Origin: Barnesiella propionica
GTDB lineage: Bacteria > Bacteroidota > Bacteroidia > Bacteroidales > Barnesiellaceae
DNA length: 64,000 nucleotides
Assembly (NCBI RefSeq): GCF_025567045.1
Contig: NZ_JAOQJK010000003.1
Span: forward strand, 186,001 to 250,000
Direction: 5' to 3'
Part shown: in pieces, positions 48,677-58,285 of the stretch
Layout: the number at the start of each line of letters is the position of its first letter
Position numbering within the stretch: position 1 is the first letter of the stretch
Notes under the pieces: model-generated
Database searches by the model: none
What the model was told of the DNA's origin: nothing
Seen by the model: only the letters and a program-made list of their open reading frames with translations
Made by a program: the position numbers and the translations under genes

Positions 48677-48713
48677 AATCATAACCGCTCCTGTTTCAAG
48701 TCCGGTTATGATT
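48677..48713 (+). terminator. Possible terminator after the GH3 fusion gene
   Basis: An 11-base-pair stem (48677-48687 with 48703-48713) with a 15-base loop lies 34 bases after the stop. No U-run follows, so it may be an RNA end structure rather than a classical intrinsic terminator. Confidence 0.45.
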
Positions 48714-48805
48714 ATTCAATAAAAATCAAGAATACAATCAATTGATGGTAATAAAAGAGCCTAACTCAATTATATATAAAATATACCCGGTTCTCCTCCA
48801 TAAAT

Positions 48806-48997
48806 CTATTCAGAATGTGATCCGTCACAAAAAGGCTGGTTCTTTGATTTCCCACAACGGCAAATAAAAGCTCTTTGTTTGATAATCATAGAGCCGTCAG
48901 GAAATACGATCCGCACATGGCCTCCCAATCGCAGGGGCCCGCATTCAATAACTCTCACCTCTACTTCGGGTTTTATCGGGACAATTGACTTAATCAT
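48806..48997 (-). CDS. CDGSH iron-sulfur domain protein
   Basis: 63 residues from ATG 48997 (MIKSIVPIKPEV). The motif CRCGKSKNQPFCDGSH (residues 46-61) gives the three Cys and one His ligands of the [2Fe-2S] cluster. Upstream in-frame ATG 49039 would add a hydrophobic stretch that is probably not real. The role is likely redox or cluster transfer; the partner is unknown. The gene is alone, facing the GH3 operon. Confidence 0.9.
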   Translation of the reverse strand: MIKSIVPIKPEVEVRVIECGPLRLGGHVRIVFPDGSMIIKQRAFICRCGKSKNQPFCDGSHSE

Positions 48998-49164
48998 AGT
49001 AATTATATATTTAATAGTTATTTCGTAATTACTAAACATAAGAAGCCCTCCGAATGTTTCCGGTTAAACAACAAAATAAGACTTCATTCGTTAAAAAGGA
49101 AAAACCAAATCGCCTCCTGGAAAACAGAAAATACTAATACGTTCAATCTCAATAATACATAAAT

Positions 49165-49204
49165 AAAAGCGGGGCATGGAAAATAAAAACCATGCCCCGC
49201 TTTT
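49165..49204. terminator. Terminator after the winged-helix gene
   Basis: A 15-base-pair stem (arms 49165-49179 and 49190-49204, 10-base loop) rich in G and C in the centre, with A/T ends that give a U tract on each strand. It lies just past the stop of the gene at 49222 on the minus strand. Confidence 0.85.
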
Positions 49205-49221
49205 CAAATACTCTTATACTA

Positions 49222-49425
49222 TTATCCGATAAGCTCAAGTTCTACATCACCTTCTATTTCGGCAATCGAAAGTTTACCTTCACGAGCCAACCAGCCCATT
49301 CCGGCATACAACTCTTTTTCTTTCAATTTAGTGGCCTTCTTCAAAGCCTTCACATTCATTTTACCAGACTCATTTAAAGCAGTCCATACAAGACCAGCCC
49401 AGGTTCCGATTACTTCTGTGTTCAT
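49222..49425 (-). CDS. Small winged-helix protein (wHTH_10-like)
   Basis: 67 residues. It has the single winged helix-turn-helix pattern: NTEVIGTWAGLVWTAL, GKMNVKALKKATKLKEKEL and YAGMGWLAREGKLSI. The family occurs widely in Bacteroidetes with unknown function; DNA binding is likely. A TATCTTTG -7 box is at 49480-49487 on the minus strand. Terminated by the hairpin at 49165-49204. Confidence 0.88.
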   Translation of the reverse strand: MNTEVIGTWAGLVWTALNESGKMNVKALKKATKLKEKELYAGMGWLAREGKLSIAEIEGDVELELIG

Positions 49426-49690
49426 TCTTTTCCTTAATTTAATTATATATTAAATGAAAACCTGATTTAAAAATCAATACAAAGATAGGACTTTTATATC
49501 AGTCGATTAAAATAAATTAATATTATTTATACTACGTATATTTTGAGACTATCAAATTACAGACTTAGACACATAAATTCAATTTATTTTGCAAGCTAAT
49601 TATTACATTCTCATGTCATTATGTAACAAAAAATCTCATTAATAGTTCATAATTTATTACTTTTACCATAGCAACCATAAATATTTAATC

Positions 49691-50200
49691 ATGGGATATA
49701 TACAATTATATACAGGAAATGGAAAAGGAAAAACCACAGCCGCTTTCGGCTTGGCCATACGCGCCTCATTCGCCGGTAAAAAGATTTTTATAGGACAATT
49801 CGTAAAAAGCATGTCATATCATGAAACTCATATAGCAGAAATATGCAAAGACATTAAAATAGAACAATTCGGATATGGCTGTTGCATCAACCGCTCTCCC
49901 GGTATAAAAGATAAAGAAAACGCTCTTAAAGGTTGGGGAAAATGCAAAGATATACTTGCCAGTGGCACTTACGATATCATTATTCTGGACGAACTAACTA
50001 TTGCTATATACTTAGGATTACTGAATGAAAAAGATGTTATTACCACCCTACTCGGCCGTAACCTACACACCGAGGTGATTATTACCGGAAGATATGCGAC
50101 ACGCGAATTAATAAATATTGCAGATTTAGTAACCGATATGCAGGAAATAAAACATTATTACACTAAAGGCGTAGAAGCCAGGGACGGAATAGAACGCTGA
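49691..50200 (+). CDS. cobO: Cob(I)yrinic acid a,c-diamide adenosyltransferase
   Basis: 169 residues. It adenosylates corrinoids in adenosylcobalamin synthesis or salvage. The Walker A region GNGKGKTTAAFGLAIRA opens the protein, ILDELTIA is the second nucleotide motif, and ITGRYATRELINIADLVTDM matches the family end. A single gene with no other cobalamin genes nearby. I saw no cobalamin riboswitch in the 265 bases upstream. Its stop is 4 bases from the convergent rnz stop. Confidence 0.95.
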   Translation: MGYIQLYTGNGKGKTTAAFGLAIRASFAGKKIFIGQFVKSMSYHETHIAEICKDIKIEQFGYGCCINRSPGIKDKENALKGWGKCKDILASGTYDIIILDELTIAIYLGLLNEKDVITTLLGRNLHTEVIITGRYATRELINIADLVTDMQEIKHYYTKGVEARDGIER

Positions 50201-50203
50201 ATA

Positions 50204-51127
50204 TCATTTGCCGTCCAATCTTATATTCAATCCTTCTTTCGCCAGAATTGTATTGGGAAACACTTCCCTTGCCTCTTGTAAAAGTATATCTTCATCGGTA
50301 TATCTGGCAGAAAAATGACCTATGACCAATTGGCCTACTCCCGATTTTTGTGCGATCATTGCCGCTTGACGGGCCGTCGAATGCATTGTTTCTTTTGCCC
50401 GGATACGGGCATCATCGCCAAAGGTCGCTTCATGATATAATAAATCTGCACCTTCAATCAAGGGAATTAATTTTTCCTGATAAGCCGTATCGGAACAATA
50501 AGCATACCGTACCGATGAATCCGGAGCCGTAGTCAAACGACTATTAGGTATAACAATACCCTCTTTTGTAATAAAATCGGCTCCTGCTTTTATTAAAGGC
50601 AATTCCCTGACGGGTATCTCATAAAAACGAACCATATCACCAATCAAATGCCTGTCTTTCGGTTTTTCTTCAAACAGGAAACCGGTACAGGGAACCCTGT
50701 GCTTCAAAGGTAAGCTGCGCACGATAATAGACTTATCCTCATATATAACCTCATTTTGCCGGTTACCTACAGGTTCAAATCTTACTTTTACAGGTGAATC
50801 CCTGCAAAAATAGTCGAGCATAGGTGAAAAAATCTTTTCAGCATCGGAATGAGCATGAACCGTCAGTTCCCCTGAGTGACCGACCAGACCAAGAGTAGAA
50901 ACAAGCCCAACTAACCCGAAGCAATGATCTCCATGCAGATGGCTGATAAAAATATGCCCTATGCGGTTAAACTTCAATCTAAAACGTCGCAATTGCATTT
51001 GTACGCCTTCTCCACAATCGATCATAAAAAGATTATCCCGGATATTCAATACCTGAGAACTAGGATAATGTTGTAAAGTAGGAAGTGCCGAACCGCAGCC
51101 CAATATATTTATTTCGAATTTACACAT
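50204..51127 (-). CDS. rnz: Ribonuclease Z
   Basis: 307 residues, a metallo-beta-lactamase-fold endonuclease that trims the 3' end of tRNA precursors. The zinc site HLHGDH is at residues 63-68, with later ligands in YCSDTAYQ, LYHEATFGDD and VIGHFSARY. The N-terminus with LGCGSALPT is typical. Its stop almost touches the cobO stop (3 bases between), so there is no room for a terminator between the convergent pair. Confidence 0.96.
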   Translation of the reverse strand: MCKFEINILGCGSALPTLQHYPSSQVLNIRDNLFMIDCGEGVQMQLRRFRLKFNRIGHIFISHLHGDHCFGLVGLVSTLGLVGHSGELTVHAHSDAEKIFSPMLDYFCRDSPVKVRFEPVGNRQNEVIYEDKSIIVRSLPLKHRVPCTGFLFEEKPKDRHLIGDMVRFYEIPVRELPLIKAGADFITKEGIVIPNSRLTTAPDSSVRYAYCSDTAYQEKLIPLIEGADLLYHEATFGDDARIRAKETMHSTARQAAMIAQKSGVGQLVIGHFSARYTDEDILLQEAREVFPNTILAKEGLNIRLDGK

Positions 51128-51192
51128 AAATACAAAACTATTGAAGACAAAGATAACAATTATGAACAGGGATAAAACAACTTAACCGATAT

Positions 51193-51228
51193 AAAAAACG
51201 AACCGGATGTTGCAAATACAACATCCGG
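51193..51228 (-). terminator. Intrinsic terminator after rpsA
   Basis: A 10-base-pair stem (51219-51228 with 51203-51212, 6-base loop) is followed on the minus strand by CG and a run of U (51193-51198). It lies 26 bases past the rpsA stop. Confidence 0.8.
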
Positions 51229-51254
51229 CCCCTTATAACAATCCTTTTCAGGAA

Positions 51255-53048
51255 TTATTTCTTAGCAGCATCCAGCTTTTCTTTTAAGGCAGCCAGTTCC
51301 TCGATATCTCCCAATGTAGTCTTTTCCACATTGCTGTTCATAACAGGTTCTTCTGCTTTAGTGGATGATTTTTTAGCGGCTTTCTTAGCAGCATTTTCTT
51401 TCTTAGCTTCGGCTTTTGCTTCATCTTCGAAAATACGGCTATGAGAAAGAATGATACGTTTTGCATCCTTATTGAACTCTATCACCTTGAAGTCGAGTTT
51501 TTCTTCAACCTGAGCTTGAGTTCCGTCTTGTTTTACCAGATGTTTAGGTGTAGCAAAACCTTCAACCCCATAAGGAAGAGCGATAACGGCTCCCTTATCA
51601 AGCATTTCGACGATCGTTCCTTCGTGTATGGAATCTACCGTAAAGATAGTTTCAAATACATCCCACGGATTTTCTTCAAGTTGTTTGTGTCCCAAACTCA
51701 AACGACGGTTTTCCTTGTCGATTTCAAGCACCTGAACTTCAATTTCTGCACCTATCTGAGTAAATTCAGACGGATGTTTGATCTTCTTCGTCCAGGAAAG
51801 GTCACTGATATGGATAAGTCCGTCAACTCCTTCTTCTATTTCAACGAATACACCGAAGTTTGTGAAATTACGAACCTTAGCTTTATGACGAGAGCCAACA
51901 GCATACTTAGTTTCGATATTTTCCCAGGGATCCGGTTTCAATTGTTTGATTCCCAATGACATTTTACGTTCTTCACGATCCAATGTAAGTATGACGGCTT
52001 CTACCTCATCTCCCACTTTCATGAAATCCTGAGCACTACGCAAGTGCTGCGACCAAGACATCTCGGATACGTGGATAAGACCTTCTACGCCCGGAGCGAT
52101 TTCGATAAATGCACCGTAATCGGCCATAACCACCACTTTACCTTTAACCTTGTCACCCACTTTAAGTTCTGTATCGAGAGCATCCCAGGGATGTGGTTGC
52201 AATTGTTTAAGACCTAAAGCGATACGTTTCTTTTCATCATCGAAATCAAGAATAACCACGTTCAGCTTCTGATCGAGACTAACCACTTCTTCAGGATGGC
52301 TTACGCGACCCCAGGAAAGGTCTGTAATGTGGATAAGGCCGTCTACGCCGCCCAAGTCGATGAATACACCGTAAGAGGTGATATTCTTAACAGTACCTTC
52401 AAGTACCTGACCTTTTTCAAGTTTAGCGATAATATCTTTCTTCTGTTGTTCCAGTTCGGCTTCAATGAGAGCTTTATGTGAAACAACAACGTTTTTGAAC
52501 TCCTGGTTGATTTTAACTACCTTGAATTCCATTGTTTTGCCAACGAATACATCGTAGTCACGGATAGGTTTAACGTCGATCTGAGAACCGGGCAAGAATG
52601 CTTCGATACCAAATACATCGACGATCATACCACCCTTCGTGCGGCATTTAATGTATCCCTTGATGATTTCGTCGTTTTCAAGAGCCGAATTAACACGATC
52701 CCAAGAACGTGTAGCGCGCGCTTTTTTGTGAGAAAGAACTAATTGTCCTTTTTTGTCTTCCTGATTTTCGATGTACACTTCTACTTTGTCACCTACTTTC
52801 AAGTCAGGATTATAACGGAATTCATTCATTGAAATGATACCGTCGGATTTATACCCGATATTTACAACTGCCTCTCTTTTATTCAAAGAAATTACAGTTC
52901 CTTCGAGTACCTCTTTGTCTTTGACTGTATTCAAAGACTGGTCATAAGTATTTACCAGCTCTTCGCGGCTCTTATCACCATAAACTTCGCCTTTTTCATA
53001 GGCTTCCCAATCGAAATTTTCAACGGGATTGTTTTCAAGTTCTGCCAT
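51255..53048 (-). CDS. rpsA: 30S ribosomal protein S1
   Basis: 597 residues with six S1 RNA-binding repeats beginning near residues 43, 126, 209, 294, 381 and 468 (for example EGTVKNITSYGVFIDLGG and KGKVVVMADYGAFIEIAP). The Lys/Ala-rich C-terminal tail is usual in Bacteroidetes. S1 helps mRNAs bind the small subunit. This matters in Bacteroidetes, where Shine-Dalgarno sequences are weak. The gene is alone between a perfect promoter and a terminator. Confidence 0.97.
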   Translation of the reverse strand: MAELENNPVENFDWEAYEKGEVYGDKSREELVNTYDQSLNTVKDKEVLEGTVISLNKREAVVNIGYKSDGIISMNEFRYNPDLKVGDKVEVYIENQEDKKGQLVLSHKKARATRSWDRVNSALENDEIIKGYIKCRTKGGMIVDVFGIEAFLPGSQIDVKPIRDYDVFVGKTMEFKVVKINQEFKNVVVSHKALIEAELEQQKKDIIAKLEKGQVLEGTVKNITSYGVFIDLGGVDGLIHITDLSWGRVSHPEEVVSLDQKLNVVILDFDDEKKRIALGLKQLQPHPWDALDTELKVGDKVKGKVVVMADYGAFIEIAPGVEGLIHVSEMSWSQHLRSAQDFMKVGDEVEAVILTLDREERKMSLGIKQLKPDPWENIETKYAVGSRHKAKVRNFTNFGVFVEIEEGVDGLIHISDLSWTKKIKHPSEFTQIGAEIEVQVLEIDKENRRLSLGHKQLEENPWDVFETIFTVDSIHEGTIVEMLDKGAVIALPYGVEGFATPKHLVKQDGTQAQVEEKLDFKVIEFNKDAKRIILSHSRIFEDEAKAEAKKENAAKKAAKKSSTKAEEPVMNSNVEKTTLGDIEELAALKEKLDAAKK

Positions 53049-53115
53049 GTTAATAATTAAATAATTGATCTTCTTGTTAATAAGTTAGACATTATATGGT
53101 CTGTTAAAATCGGGG

Positions 53116-53147
53116 CAAAGGTATATATTCTTTTCCTATTTTACAAA
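53116..53147 (-). promoter_or_regulatory. Promoter of rpsA
   Basis: On the minus strand TTTG (53144-53147), 20 bases, then TACCTTTG (53116-53123). This matches the Bacteroidetes consensus in both boxes. The start of rpsA is about 67 bases downstream. Confidence 0.78.
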
Positions 53148-53196
53148 TAATGAGAACATTCTTTTTTATATCTATCACCTTCTGTCTTAAGGATAT

Positions 53197-53634
53197 TCAG
53201 CGCTTTTTTCTGAAAAAATCTCTCATAAGAGACGCGCAATCATCTTTCAGTATTCCGCATATCACCTCTGTTTTGGGATGTAACGACTCAGGTGCTAATT
53301 TCCGATAACCTCTTTTTTCATCCGGAGCCCCGTATATAAGACGCGATATTTGAGCCCATCCCAGTGCTCCGGCACACATTACACATGGCTCTACCGTTAC
53401 ATAAAGAGTACAACCAGTCAGATATTTACCTCCGAGGCCATGACTGGCAGCAGTTATGGCTTGCATCTCCGCGTGAGCTGTCACATCGTTCAGGGTTTCC
53501 GTCAAATTATATCCGCGCGCTATGATCTGCCCGTTATTCACGATAACTGCCCCGATAGGAACCTCTCCGCGTTTAAAAGCCTCCTTTGCTTCTTCCAGTG
53601 CTTTTTTCATATAAAATTCATGAGACTGTTCCAT
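53197..53634 (-). CDS. tadA: tRNA-specific adenosine deaminase
   Basis: 145 residues. It converts A34 to inosine in tRNA-Arg. Zinc ligands are His54 in HAEMQAI (with catalytic Glu56) and Cys84, Cys87 in EPCVMCAGA, and GEVPIGAV and RGYRK fit TadA. A guanine or cytosine deaminase is less likely given the length and the GALGWAQISRLIYGA segment. It stands alone, upstream of a SIMPL gene on the same strand with about 80 bases between. Confidence 0.92.
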   Translation of the reverse strand: MEQSHEFYMKKALEEAKEAFKRGEVPIGAVIVNNGQIIARGYNLTETLNDVTAHAEMQAITAASHGLGGKYLTGCTLYVTVEPCVMCAGALGWAQISRLIYGAPDEKRGYRKLAPESLHPKTEVICGILKDDCASLMRDFFRKKR

Positions 53635-53715
53635 ATATTATTATATCAGCTAATTACATTTCATAAAAATTGCCGGGTATTGCAGATCCGGCAACCATAA
53701 AAACATTTATATTTG

Positions 53716-54429
53716 TTAATCCTCAAGGGAATAAGTAACAGAAGTCACGACACGCACCTTTTTAAGATACGGAGTATTGGCATCCCTGTCCTCAATAGAA
53801 AACTGTCCTTGAGTGGCGTTCAATATCTTACCCAGTTCACTATCAGAATCTTTTGCGAACTGTTCAGCAGCGACCCGTGCATTCTTCGTTGCTTCTTCTA
53901 TCATCTGAGGCTTAAGTTCGTTCAGTTTAGTAAACAAAAATTCCGAATTGTACTGATAATCTCCGCTGACTATCGCAACTCCTTTTTGCAACAAGGCCGC
54001 CTGCTCGTTCATAAGTTTCCGCACTTGTTCCACCTGACCGGACGATACGGTAATAACCGAAGTAATATTATATCTATATGAAGCATTGGTATTTCCATAC
54101 CTCTCTGCCCGAAGGTCTATTATTTGAGGGGCTGAAATAGATATTTCACTATCTTTCAACCCATTATCCTTCAAGAAACCGATAATAATATCCGACTTAT
54201 CACTCATCCTTTTATATAAGTCCGGTAAATCGTTACCGATTTCCTTATATACCAAAGGCCAAATTACCTGATCCGCCGCGACTTCCCTCTCGGCCAGGCC
54301 TTTCACTGCCACCGCCCTGTTACGGTTTTTCAATGCATCACTTAAAGATGTGCCCAAGACAAGCATACCGAAAAAAATTCCCAAAGCTACAACCGTAGCT
54401 GCAATAATTACCGAACCTTTTTTCATCAT
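53716..54429 (-). CDS. SIMPL-domain (DUF541) envelope protein
   Basis: 237 residues with one N-terminal membrane anchor or signal (MMKKGSVIIAATVVALG). The SIMPL domain begins at about residue 40: AVAVKGLAEREVAADQVIW. It contains the usual repeats and ends YSLED. Members are periplasmic; some bacterial homologues (BP26, YggE) are linked to stress resistance, but no activity can be assigned. No operon partner is obvious. Confidence 0.88.
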   Translation of the reverse strand: MMKKGSVIIAATVVALGIFFGMLVLGTSLSDALKNRNRAVAVKGLAEREVAADQVIWPLVYKEIGNDLPDLYKRMSDKSDIIIGFLKDNGLKDSEISISAPQIIDLRAERYGNTNASYRYNITSVITVSSGQVEQVRKLMNEQAALLQKGVAIVSGDYQYNSEFLFTKLNELKPQMIEEATKNARVAAEQFAKDSDSELGKILNATQGQFSIEDRDANTPYLKKVRVVTSVTYSLED

Positions 54430-54690
54430 TCTCCTGTTTATATTTATTACTTAACAAAGAAACATTATAGATGAGAATTCTGTCATCTCTTTTACATACA
54501 ATAATATAAAATCTCCCTTCGAAAATAATAAAAATAATTTACAAAACGAGAATTCTACAATTGTTATAATTGTTCTGTAATGAATAAAACAAGAATATCT
54601 GCATCGTCGATTTACACGAAAAAATAAACATCCAGCCGCATTAAACTTCCCACCAAGCATCTTAGCCGGTTTATCTTAATCTGTATATTA

Positions 54691-56325
54691 TTACAAATCC
54701 GTTGTGTCAAAATATCGTTTTGCAAAGTCTGAAATACGCCTATGCCTTTCAGCTATTTCAATTTCAGTCCATTCGCTTTTTTCCCTGATTTCCGTATAAC
54801 TTGAAAGTGCCGTATCTTGAAAAAGTTCTTTTTTTCTTTCAAAAGACTTATTACCGAACTTGCTATTCTGACTTTGTGTCAAAAGAGCCAGATTCCCTGC
54901 AATTTGCAGATAATTCTGTGCAAAATCTTCTGTATATACTTCATTTTCCGGACTCTGAGGCCTGATATGTTCAATGGTATACTGTCATACAGATCTTTAT
55001 CCAATAAGGCTCCCGAACGTTTTTCTAATCTTAAATGATTCTCATACTGCCATAAAACATACTTGATTATGTTCCGGTCATAATGCCATTTTGTATGATC
55101 GAAATATTCTGAGATAATATTTTTAAACCTATTACCGTCATTCCAATACCACTTAAATCCGGTTTCCGCTGAATTTTTAACATCCCGATAAAGGTCCTCA
55201 ATACTATAATCATCCGAATTAAAATAACTCTTCGCATAAGACGGCAGATAATCTGTCCTGTAATCTCCCAATTTAAGTTTAAAACTAAGAATTTCCAATA
55301 ATTTAAGGATCTTAAAATAAACTTCTCCCTTATTATCGCCCCTATTGAATATAGTCAATAATACAAATTTCCAATTTACTTTATTACCTACGAAAAAAAG
55401 ATTGGCTATTTCGGTTTGGCACTTATTATTTACAATACTTTTTGCACAATGAGCCAGCTCTGCCAAGTTTTCAAAAAACGATTTAATCCACTGTTTCTTA
55501 TCCTCTTCTTTATTTAGCCTTTCTTTTATTTCTTCAAGGCTCCCTCCAATATTGTAAAAAAGATTGCAACAATTATCCAAAAGCTCATTCTCTGTGAAAT
55601 AACCTTCTACAGCCTCAATATATCTGTAAGTTTTGGAAACAATACTTTGTATTTCCACAATATCGTTATTTGCCGACTTTTTACTACAGCTATGAATGTA
55701 TATCTGATGCATCAAATATGCCTTAATCACTTCAAACCGTGAAAGAGACTTTCCTCGATTATTCTGATATTCAAAAACTTGTGTAGCTTCAATTTTATCT
55801 AAAATATAGAAAGTACTAATTACCGCACTCTCTAATGTTTGTTGAACCTGATTTAAATCTTCATCAGGCAACTTATTCAATTCTGTCTCAAAAAAAATAA
55901 ATGCTTCAATAATCCTTTTCTGTGAAATAGTTTCTGTATTATCGGTAATTGAAACTAAATGTTTCTGTGTGATCCTTTTAAAAATTACCTGATCATCATC
56001 AATGGTCCTAAAAATATCGGTTAAATAGGTTCTTTTTATCCATTCAATATTGCCTCCCCTATTTGCTTTGACTTTGGCAATCGCTGAAAGAAATAAAATC
56101 GTAGTAGTTAAACGTTGTTGCCCGTCAATAATAAAAAGTGTATCTTCTTCTTTTTCAAAAAGGAATTGTCCCAAATAATAACGTTTCCCCCCGTTGTTCC
56201 ATAAGATCACTAAGAAACTGAGAACACTGCTTATTCTCCCAGCTATATGCCCGTTGATAGGCCGGAATCCTAATACATTCAGCTGTTTTGAACAGGCTCT
56301 GAATATTTTTAACTGTCTTACTCAT
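54691..56325 (-). pseudogene. DUF262/DUF1524 (GmrSD-like) defence gene with two frameshifts
   Basis: From ATG 56325 (MSKTVKNIQSLF), the frame shows the DUF262 motif PAYQRAYSWE. It then breaks at a run of six G (56187-56192). Five G would restore the frame, which goes on with FIIDGQQRLTTT (the second DUF262 motif), FEYQNNRGKSL and a long helical middle. A second break, a one-base deletion near 54976-54987, is needed to reach EHIRPQSPENE (DUF1524/HNH-type nuclease motif) and the end near FAKRYFDTTDL. A repaired gene would code for about 545 residues. Such proteins act as modification-dependent nucleases in type IV restriction. The gene is visibly more AT-rich than its neighbours, suggesting acquisition from outside. 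Confidence 0.82.
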
Positions 56326-56797
56326 AACCCCAATTAGTATTATCCATAATAAATTTGAAAAGCATGGCGACAAAGTCACTTCTCCTATTTCAATTTAACT
56401 TCTGTCGCTTCAAAATTTCCAAGTCTGATCATATACATACAAAATATCCTTATAGAAATTCATTGTTTCAGACATATTTGCATAATCTTCTTTTTATCAA
56501 TATAAAGTCTTTAATCATATCTGCCTGTTCTGTTTTGGTTATATAACTCCGATTAGTATCCTCTTCGACAACCAGTTACATAATACAGACAGCTCTATAT
56601 ACATAGATACTATTTACAAAAGGCTATGACATTCACAATACAAGCCTATTTTTCAGATAAAATTAATAAAAATAATCCGGTTATATATCCCAGGACTATC
56701 TCAAAGTTATCTGTTCTATTCATATTTTAGTAAAAACAAAATAATCGATATAACAAAAATTTAGTAGTTTTGTCTTTAAGAACAAAGAACGACCTGT
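56326..56797. other. Intergenic region upstream of yraN
   Basis: About 470 bases, AT-rich, with no supported gene; a 63-codon frame (56355-56546, plus) has no family signal. A -7 box TAGTTTTG (56765-56772) lies just ahead of yraN. No mobile-element ends or tRNA were seen next to the broken DUF262 gene. Confidence 0.4.
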
Positions 56798-57172
56798 ATG
56801 GCAATTCATAATCAGCTGGGAAAAACGGGGGAGCAATTAGCCTCCGAATATTTAGTTACCCAAGGATATATTATTCGGGACGTAAACTGGAAAAGCGGAA
56901 GATATGAACTGGATATCGTCGCGTATTCCGGGAAAACGCTGGTCATTGTTGAAGTCAAAACCCGAAGAAACGAAGATTTCGCATACCCCGAAGAAGCTAT
57001 TGACGAACGTAAGATAAACAATATTGTCAAAGCGGCAGAAGCGTATATACACATGCATGATATTCCTTTTGAAACACGTTTCGACATTATTACCCTCGTA
57101 GGTACAGGAGATAATTTTAATTTGGAACATATTATCGATGCTTTTTACCCACCTTTAACCCGATATCATTAA
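56798..57172 (+). CDS. YraN family (UPF0102) nuclease-like protein
   Basis: 124 residues. It has the YraN pattern GKTGEQLASEYL, YELDIVAYSGKTLVIVEVKTR and the C-terminal RFDIITL, which forms a PD-(D/E)xK nuclease-like fold (acidic residues in ELD and EVK). The in vivo role is unknown. It begins a co-directional set with the YjbR and birA genes, separated by 1 base and then overlapping by 4. Confidence 0.92.
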   Translation: MAIHNQLGKTGEQLASEYLVTQGYIIRDVNWKSGRYELDIVAYSGKTLVIVEVKTRRNEDFAYPEEAIDERKINNIVKAAEAYIHMHDIPFETRFDIITLVGTGDNFNLEHIIDAFYPPLTRYH

Positions 57173-57173
57173 A

Positions 57174-57548
57174 ATGGACATTGAATCAATACGGGAATAT
57201 TGTCTCTCGTTCCCTTTGGTCTCAGAATGTTTTCCTTTCGACGAATACGTACTGGTATTTAAAGTAGAAGGAAAAATGTTTCTTTACACCGATCTGAGTA
57301 ATCCGGAACCGGCTTTTAATGTAAAATGCGACCCGGAATTTGCACTCGAACTCCGGGAAAAATACAATGAAGTAATACCCGGATTTCACTCCAACAAGAA
57401 ATACTGGAATACAGTATATATCACACCCCGTATCGGGGAAAAACTCATCAAAGAATGGATACGTCATTCTTATGAAGAAGTTGTAAAGAAAATGCCGAAA
57501 TACCGAAGAGAACAAATTTTAAAATTACTCGACGAAACAAATCTATGA
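57174..57548 (+). CDS. MmcQ/YjbR family protein
   Basis: 124 residues. The N-terminal IREYCLSFPLVSECFPFDEY and the later FKVEGKMFLYTDLS and NKKYWNTVYI match the YjbR family, which has a CyaY-like fold and sometimes binds DNA. Function is not established. It lies between yraN and birA with tight spacing. Confidence 0.9.
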   Translation: MDIESIREYCLSFPLVSECFPFDEYVLVFKVEGKMFLYTDLSNPEPAFNVKCDPEFALELREKYNEVIPGFHSNKKYWNTVYITPRIGEKLIKEWIRHSYEEVVKKMPKYRREQILKLLDETNL

Positions 57549-58285
57549 TCTACAACAAGAATAAATTCATACATATAGAATCGGCTGCTTCAACCAACAC
57601 CTATCTAAAAGAGCTATGCCAAAAAAGTGATATAGAAGACGGGACTGTAATATATACTCATGCACAAACAGCGGGAAGGGGCCAAAGAGGAAACAGGTGG
57701 GAGTCGGAACCGGGACAAAATATCACCATGAGCCTGCTGATTAAACCGACACACATCCCGGCGTCCGGACAATTCCTTCTATCTCAGATCGTATCATTGG
57801 GAGTCACAGATGTACTCAGCGAATATGCTCCGGGATTCTCTATCAAATGGCCTAACGATATTTACTGGAAGGATAAAAAAATAGCCGGCATACTTATTGA
57901 AAACACGCTGCAAGGTGAAATCTATTCACAGGCAATTATAGGAATCGGATTAAATGTAAATCAGCAGGAATTTATTTCAGATGCGCCTAATCCAGTCTCT
58001 TTACGACAAATTACAGGAAAAAGCTACGACACCGGAAAGTTACTCCACAAGATTGTATATGCTATAGCGTTACGCTATGAATCTTCAAAAAAAGAAATCA
58101 ATAGTCTGAGAAAAGATTATTCCGGACAATTATTCCGTCATACAGGCTATTATCCCTACGAAAGCAAAGGTGAAATTTTTAAAGCATGCATAACGAAAAT
58201 CGAAGATAGCGGCTTGATAGTATTAAAAACCGAAACAGGAGAAGAACGCCGTTACGCGTTCAAAGAAGTATCATTCCTGCTTTGA
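57545..58285 (+). CDS. birA: Biotin--[acetyl-CoA-carboxylase] ligase
   Basis: 246 residues. It attaches biotin to carboxylase subunits. The ATP-biotin loop AGRGQRGNRW is at about residues 43-52, and KWPNDIYWKDKKIAGIL holds the catalytic Lys. There is no N-terminal DNA-binding domain, so it is an enzyme only, not a repressor like E. coli BirA. Start overlaps the previous stop by 4 bases; its end overlaps the convergent TPR gene by 15 bases. Confidence 0.95.
   Translation: MIYNKNKFIHIESAASTNTYLKELCQKSDIEDGTVIYTHAQTAGRGQRGNRWESEPGQNITMSLLIKPTHIPASGQFLLSQIVSLGVTDVLSEYAPGFSIKWPNDIYWKDKKIAGILIENTLQGEIYSQAIIGIGLNVNQQEFISDAPNPVSLRQITGKSYDTGKLLHKIVYAIALRYESSKKEINSLRKDYSGQLFRHTGYYPYESKGEIFKACITKIEDSGLIVLKTETGEERRYAFKEVSFLL

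Noticed and set aside
49426..49690. Possible cobalamin riboswitch ahead of cobO
   Set aside because: I looked for the conserved B12-box elements and found none.
56355..56546. 63-codon plus-strand frame next to the broken DUF262 gene
   Set aside because: It begins inside the non-coding leader, has no recognised motif and no promoter.
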